DNA from: Euryarchaeota archaeon UBA82
GTDB lineage: Archaea > Thermoplasmatota > Poseidoniia > Poseidoniales > Poseidoniaceae
Reading direction: 5' to 3'
Length of the DNA stretch: 6,658 bases
Assembly (NCBI GenBank): GCA_002496635.1
Contig: DAKQ01000125.1
Coordinates: forward strand, 1 to 6,658
In this document: in pieces, positions 4,901 through 6,658 of the stretch
How the letters are laid out: the number at the start of each line of letters is the position of its first letter
Numbering within the stretch: the first letter of the stretch is position 1
Notes under the pieces: model-generated
What the model was told of the DNA's origin: nothing
The model's input: only the letters and a program-made list of their open reading frames with translations
Database searches by the model: none
Position numbers and translations under genes: made by a program

Positions 4901-6658
4901 GTCATGTTCCCTGTTGGCGTACCCGAAAGAACACCCGTGACAGGGTCCAAGGTCACACCTGCAGGTAGTGCAGGTTCAGAGAAAAACGATGCCACATATT
5001 GCGGCGTGGTAATCGTCGGAGTCACTGTGACAATCGCATCTCCAAGGGTGACCGTTTGAGTCATGTTGTCATCCCAACTCACAGTCGGTGCCTCAGGTGC
5101 AATTCCAAAGGTGATGTTGACCGAAATGGTTCGAGTCACCGGTGAACTGATGGTCGCATTCAGCATGTAGGTTGCATTCGCAACCATTTGATTGGGCGTT
5201 CCGATGAGAAGTCCAGTGTTTGTTTGTAAACTCAATCCAGAAGGTGGGCTTGGATACAAGGTCCAACTGGTGTAACTTGTGCATGAAATCGTAGCATAAC
5301 CACTGCAAGGCGAACCCATGGCAGGCAAGTAGACATTCGAATTGTTTCCAATCAGGGTGTGATTCGCAGCATGGTCCGCAGAACCGAACATTCGGAACAA
5401 CTGCGTCGAAGAAGGAGTGGTTTGTCCGCTACTGTAAGTATTCAATAGCGTGTTCCTGCCCCAATTGGCACCTCTCATATTTGCAGTAAAATACACTTGC
5501 CCAAAGTGATCGGTCCCTATATCAGAGACAGCACCATACGATGACCCCCAACTTGATCCAGTGTAGTATGCCAAATCACCATCGTCTGAAAGACCAAACA
5601 TCTTCCAATACTGCGGGGAGTTATCAGTATCGATGAGGATATTGACCATTCCATCGCCATCAACTGTAGAATACATGCTCCCGCTCGATGACTGGGAACC
5701 CCAAGCATCGCCCAACATTTGAGCCCAATGTTGAGTACCATCCGTTCCCAATCGCATGGCTGCGACGTAATACGAATCCTCGATGTCTAGAATGGTACCA
5801 TCCATGTTTAGTGTGCAACCACTGCTGCAGTAGCCGTTAAACTGGGCTGTCGCAAACAGCATGCTTCCATCACTCAAGGTTTCCAAAATTGCATTGTCGC
5901 TGTTTGTACTCATCGGATTGGACGATTGAGTGATATTCTTCGCCCATTGCCAATTTCCTGAAGCATCCACATGGGCAAGATACCGATAATAGTTGGAATT
6001 GTGTGTGATTTGATTCCCATCGAAATCCAATCCGTAATTTGTCGTACCGGTGATTGTGGCTGAACCGTCAGGGTGAGATACGACCTTGACGTTGCTATAT
6101 TCAGTGCCACAGCTACTGTAAGGGTGCGCACCCTGAGCCCAAGCGCCATTTCCATTGCCATCCAACCGAACAACAAATGCACGGAGGTTGCCGTGACAGC
6201 TCGTACCCATATCTAGATCCATGCCGGCGAAGGTAATGTTGTTTCCAGAGCTAACAGTATATGCTCCACCCGAAATCGTAACGTTCCCGTTGGGATCTAC
6301 GACCATGTCGGTGGAGAGAACTGTTGGGTAGCTGGAAGTGCGGGTTCCAGATGAAGAGGTTACCCATAGTAAATTCCCACTTGAATCCAATTTCATGACC
6401 ATGGAATCATAATAATTCACCGTGCTGACGTATTCTTCCACATTCATGGCCTTGATTTCAACGTCACAGTTTGAACTGTATGCAAGGCCATAGAAATTCA
6501 CCAGAACGTATGCATTGCCCTGAGAATCGCTCGTCATTTCTCGAACTTGACCGTTGCAAAGTTGTGCAGAAACCACCCAATCCCAAGTTCCATCCAAGCC
6601 GCGCTTGGCAACGAAAACATCGTCAGAATCTACAGCATATCCGTTCACCCAATGGGTG
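1933..6658 (-). CDS. Giant modular surface protein: propeller-like, He_PIG, TSP3, TM, coiled coil, HhH (5' truncated)
   Basis: The frame is open past the right edge; the GTG at 6648 is followed by no signal peptide and sits inside a propeller-type strand, so the true start is outside. Counting from that GTG, 1571 residues are visible. In order: about six propeller-like repeats (1-400); He_PIG domains at 440-514, 517-609, 612-697 and 700-786; a TSP3 cluster (787-842); a fifth He_PIG (844-937); a long TSP3 cluster (939-1158); an acidic linker; one membrane helix (1179-1201) followed by RGRD; a probably beta-rich domain (about 1225-1345); an Ala/Glu/Lys coiled coil (1351-1492); and a helix-hairpin-helix tail (1503-1566). 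RGRD after the helix and the cysteine- and sequon-rich N-terminal side argue that the N-terminal part is outside and the C-terminal part in the cytoplasm. Likely roles are adhesion, cell-envelope structure or particle attachment; no enzymatic motif was seen. The gene is followed immediately by the MscS gene. Architecture is well supported; function is inferred. Confidence 0.92.
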   Translation of the reverse strand, partial: THWVNGYAVDSDDVFVAKRGLDGTWDWVVSAQLCNGQVREMTSDSQGNAYVLVNFYGLAYSSNCDVEIKAMNVEEYVSTVNYYDSMVMKLDSSGNLLWVTSSSGTRTSSYPTVLSTDMVVDPNGNVTISGGAYTVSSGNNITFAGMDLDMGTSCHGNLRAFVVRLDGNGNGAWAQGAHPYSSCGTEYSNVKVVSHPDGSATITGTTNYGLDFDGNQITHNSNYYRYLAHVDASGNWQWAKNITQSSNPMSTNSDNAILETLSDGSMLFATAQFNGYCSSGCTLNMDGTILDIEDSYYVAAMRLGTDGTQHWAQMLGDAWGSQSSSGSMYSTVDGDGMVNILIDTDNSPQYWKMFGLSDDGDLAYYTGSSWGSSYGAVSDIGTDHFGQVYFTANMRGANWGRNTLLNTYSSGQTTPSSTQLFRMFGSADHAANHTLIGNNSNVYLPAMGSPCSGYATISCTSYTSWTLYPSPPSGLSLQTNTGLLIGTPNQMVANATYMLNATISSPVTRTISVNITFGIAPEAPTVSWDDNMTQTVTLGDAIVTVTPTITTPQYVASFFSEPALPAGVTLDPVTGVLSGTPTGNMTTAVFTLKSCNSWGLCNEGSEFTLTVVEPLPVISYSDTEYEFPKEAPINPLVPTNLGGMVETWEVSPDLPFGLTLGEEGIISGIPIGNTPAANYTIWANNSGGSANVTISIAINGTGMYVFYPYDEQRLAIDHPILTVYPSSLGAVPITWSITPDLPDGLEFGTANGTIWGTPTTLTDLETYTVFAQGFDLDANSSTTLTIVILPDLDGDGIPDESDPDSDGDGWYDDYEVQCETDASDPNSRPFDSDNDGICDSMDDDDGSMILMVYPSAVLELSLNVTMLDFVPYAAGGDIDTWEISPALPLGLNFDGVSPARSTTHTGVISGTPTELLDPTVYTVWANNSENSATYTIMVSVLTDNDLDGLPDIYDEDDDNDGWSDEMEDLCSNDGMDESSTPQDTDGDELCNSIDEDDDEDGFTDEEEAICMSDPEDANDTPSDLDGNGVCDALESDTDGDGWADGLENACGTDPMDPTSIPDDNDADQSCDLLDDDDDNDGSPDADDAYPLDSGAHTDTDGDGDPDNILYSPYFGNLTEDMDDDGDGWNDTVEIDCGTEPLNATSIPVDANENGICDANDEPEIEGEIDEDSTDESNSVSNQYLSWTACCILLLLLLLLLLVLLRGRDISVLTMIQKYRDAEPEHTTSKPVFVFGVGTREDPFMLEPIEGLARGSTVESKELITIDNLDAGSIIRFNDMNNHENNGRFTMDSIEVDDDDGEGNGSIRFRLKFDDSFGNSPEGGFDYEGLIKCGVSSVYFQWNVETWDSPSDRKVSEDSKAEARKFEEARIREEAKAEAIAQVAKEAEKEKKMRAAVEEKVRKEAETKARIEAEAKAKAEAEMKAKQLVAKEKEAAERQANKEAAALAQRDAEQRLAEMEEKMAAKMAEMEQKMEGLSKKEAELARVAAKAEFIDFKTLGVAKESDKDNLQKIKGIGPFIEEKLNALGIYTFEQVSKMTAEIEEQVNVAIEFFRGRVRRDKWAQQAKELNASKDE
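1951..2142 (-). other. Encoded C-terminal helix-hairpin-helix domain
   Basis: Residues 1503-1566 begin DNLQKIKGIGPFIEEKL, a helix-hairpin-helix with the G-I-G hairpin, followed by NALGIYTFEQV and ending FRGRVRRDKWAQQAKEL. The same arrangement (KIxGIGPxxEexLnxlGIxtfxQ, then FxGRxxRDxWxxQAxxL) is known as a C-terminal add-on of several bacterial proteins, for example in alphaproteobacterial NuoE and ribosomal L21 fusions. Helix-hairpin-helices often bind DNA non-specifically, but these add-on versions have no settled function. Recognition is from memory of the motif. Confidence 0.82.
2173..2598 (-). other. Encoded Ala/Glu/Lys-rich coiled coil
   Basis: Residues 1351-1492 are almost only A, E, K, R, Q and M, with recurring EAKAEA, KEAEKE and AEMEEKMA blocks and no proline or glycine until G1473. 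This is a long helix, roughly 20 nm if continuous, of the TolA-like compositional type. It would put the helix-hairpin-helix tail far from the membrane and could drive oligomerisation. Low-complexity composition means homology inside this stretch should not be over-read. Confidence 0.88.
2614..2976 (-). other. Encoded cytoplasmic domain of unknown family, probably beta-rich
   Basis: Residues about 1225-1345 lie between the membrane helix and the coiled coil. They contain VFVFGVGTREDPF, a SKELITIDNL strand, IIRFNDMNNHENNGRF, a very acidic turn (EVDDDDGEG) and a closing VYFQWNVETW strand. The alternation of hydrophobic residues predicts a compact beta sandwich. I do not recognise a named family. 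The single cysteine (C1329) and lack of sequons fit a cytoplasmic location. Confidence 0.6.
3046..3114 (-). other. Encoded single transmembrane helix with ten consecutive leucines
   Basis: Residues 1179-1201 of the surface protein form the only convincing membrane span in the visible part. It starts YLSWTACCI, continues with ten leucines and ends VLLRGRD. The Arg residues right after the span suggest the C-terminal side is cytoplasmic. Two adjacent cysteines (1186-1187) sit in the outer half of the span. Confidence 0.93.
3175..3834 (-). repeat. Long TSP3 cluster 2, with a 40-residue two-cysteine repeat unit
   Basis: This encodes residues 939-1158, dominated by Asp and Gly in DxDxDG-type loops such as DNDLDGLPD, DTDGDGWADG and DMDDDGDGW. 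Four units each start with a 'DGWxDxxE' type helix, then Cys, then a P-rich turn, then a second Cys. Cysteine pairs are 967/987, 1007/1027, 1047/1067 and 1133/1153, always 19 residues apart; the first three are on an exact 40-residue period (120 bp in DNA). A cysteine-free segment (about 1075-1120, containing DDAYPLDSG) interrupts before the last unit. Expected to bind many calcium ions and be disulfide-stabilised outside the cell. Confidence 0.88.
3838..4119 (-). repeat. Fifth He_PIG domain, with a small insertion
   Basis: This encodes residues 844-937. It has the family signature (ISPALPLGLNF and GVISGTPT, then YTVWANNS) but carries about eight to ten extra residues (SPARSTTHTG region) between the two halves of the motif compared with the other copies. 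It lies between the two TSP3 clusters. Confidence 0.82.
4123..4290 (-). repeat. Short TSP3 (Ca-binding) cluster 1
   Basis: This encodes residues 787-842, beginning PDLDGDGIPD and continuing with SDGDGWYDD and DSDNDGICD. The DxDxDG loops are classic thrombospondin type 3 calcium-binding motifs. It holds one copy of the two-cysteine unit (C815 and C835, 19 residues between). It separates the fourth and fifth He_PIG domains and probably acts as a calcium-rigidified spacer. Confidence 0.85.
4291..5331 (-). repeat. Four tandem putative-Ig (He_PIG) domains
   Basis: Four consecutive domains of about 75-95 residues each carry the He_PIG hallmark 'LPxGL-x-L...TG-x-(I/L)-x-G-x-P'. The copies are PPSGLSLQ...LLIGTPN, LPAGVTLD...VLSGTPT, LPFGLTLG...IISGIPI and LPDGLEFG...TIWGTPT. 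Each ends in a strand such as YTIWANNS or TLTVVE. They form a rigid extracellular stalk between the propeller-like region and the TSP3 clusters. The region is rich in N-x-S/T sequons, consistent with archaeal N-glycosylation of surface proteins. Confidence 0.85.
5464..6658 (-). repeat. Array of about six propeller-like (SBBP-type) repeats at the N-terminal side
   Basis: Six copies of a degenerate 'a-x-L-(D/G)-x-x-G-x-x-x-W' strand pair recur at residues about 13, 84, 159, 224, 296 and 350 of the surface protein. Examples are MKLDSSGNLLW, VRLDGNGNGAW and AHVDASGNWQW. Each is followed by a second strand such as NGNVTISGGAY or DGSATITGTT. Spacing is 54 to 75 residues. This pattern is typical of beta-propeller repeats of the SBBP type in secreted proteins. 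The array continues past the window edge, so the blade number is unknown. The sixth copy is weak, with Y in place of W. Confidence 0.72.

Noticed and set aside
1933..6648. Start of the surface-protein gene at the GTG at 6648
   Set aside because: The frame stays open to the window edge, there is no signal peptide after it, and the residues fit the middle of a propeller-like repeat.

Overview
This window most likely comes from a marine planktonic euryarchaeon of the Marine Group II type (Candidatus Poseidoniales) or a close Thermoplasmatota relative. The reasons are a TraB-family protein with the archaeal-style multi-pass C-terminal membrane region, and a giant surface protein that combines propeller-like repeats, putative-Ig (He_PIG) domains, Asp-rich thrombospondin type 3 (TSP3) repeats, one C-terminal membrane helix, a cytoplasmic coiled coil and a helix-hairpin-helix tail. 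The taxonomic call is inferred from protein style, because no rRNA or marker gene is present.

The window is fully coding and holds three genes, two of them cut by the window edges. At 1-615 on the + strand is the C-terminal 204 residues of a TraB/PrgY-family membrane protein; its start lies upstream. At 612-1952 on the - strand is a complete MscS-family mechanosensitive channel (446 aa) with a charged coiled-coil tail. At 1933-6658 on the - strand is a giant modular surface protein, at least 1574 aa long, whose N-terminus and signal peptide lie beyond the right edge.

The two minus-strand genes overlap by 8 to 20 nt depending on the channel start (the latest candidate start instead leaves a gap of 4 nt), so they are probably co-transcribed and translationally coupled, with the surface protein first and the channel second. 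The TraB gene converges on the channel gene and their stop codons share the tetranucleotide at 612-615. No stretch is left for an intergenic promoter, terminator, tRNA, CRISPR array or mobile element, and none was seen.

The giant protein is the most interesting object. From outside to inside it has about six propeller-like blades, four He_PIG domains, a short TSP3 cluster, a fifth He_PIG domain, a long TSP3 cluster built on a regular 40-residue, two-cysteine unit, a membrane helix with ten consecutive leucines, an unassigned probably beta-rich cytoplasmic domain, an about 140-residue Ala/Glu/Lys coiled coil and a helix-hairpin-helix tail. A transmembrane link between a long Ca-binding ectodomain and a cytoplasmic helix-hairpin-helix, encoded just ahead of a tension-gated channel, raises the possibility of a surface-attachment or envelope-tension module. 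That functional link is inference only.
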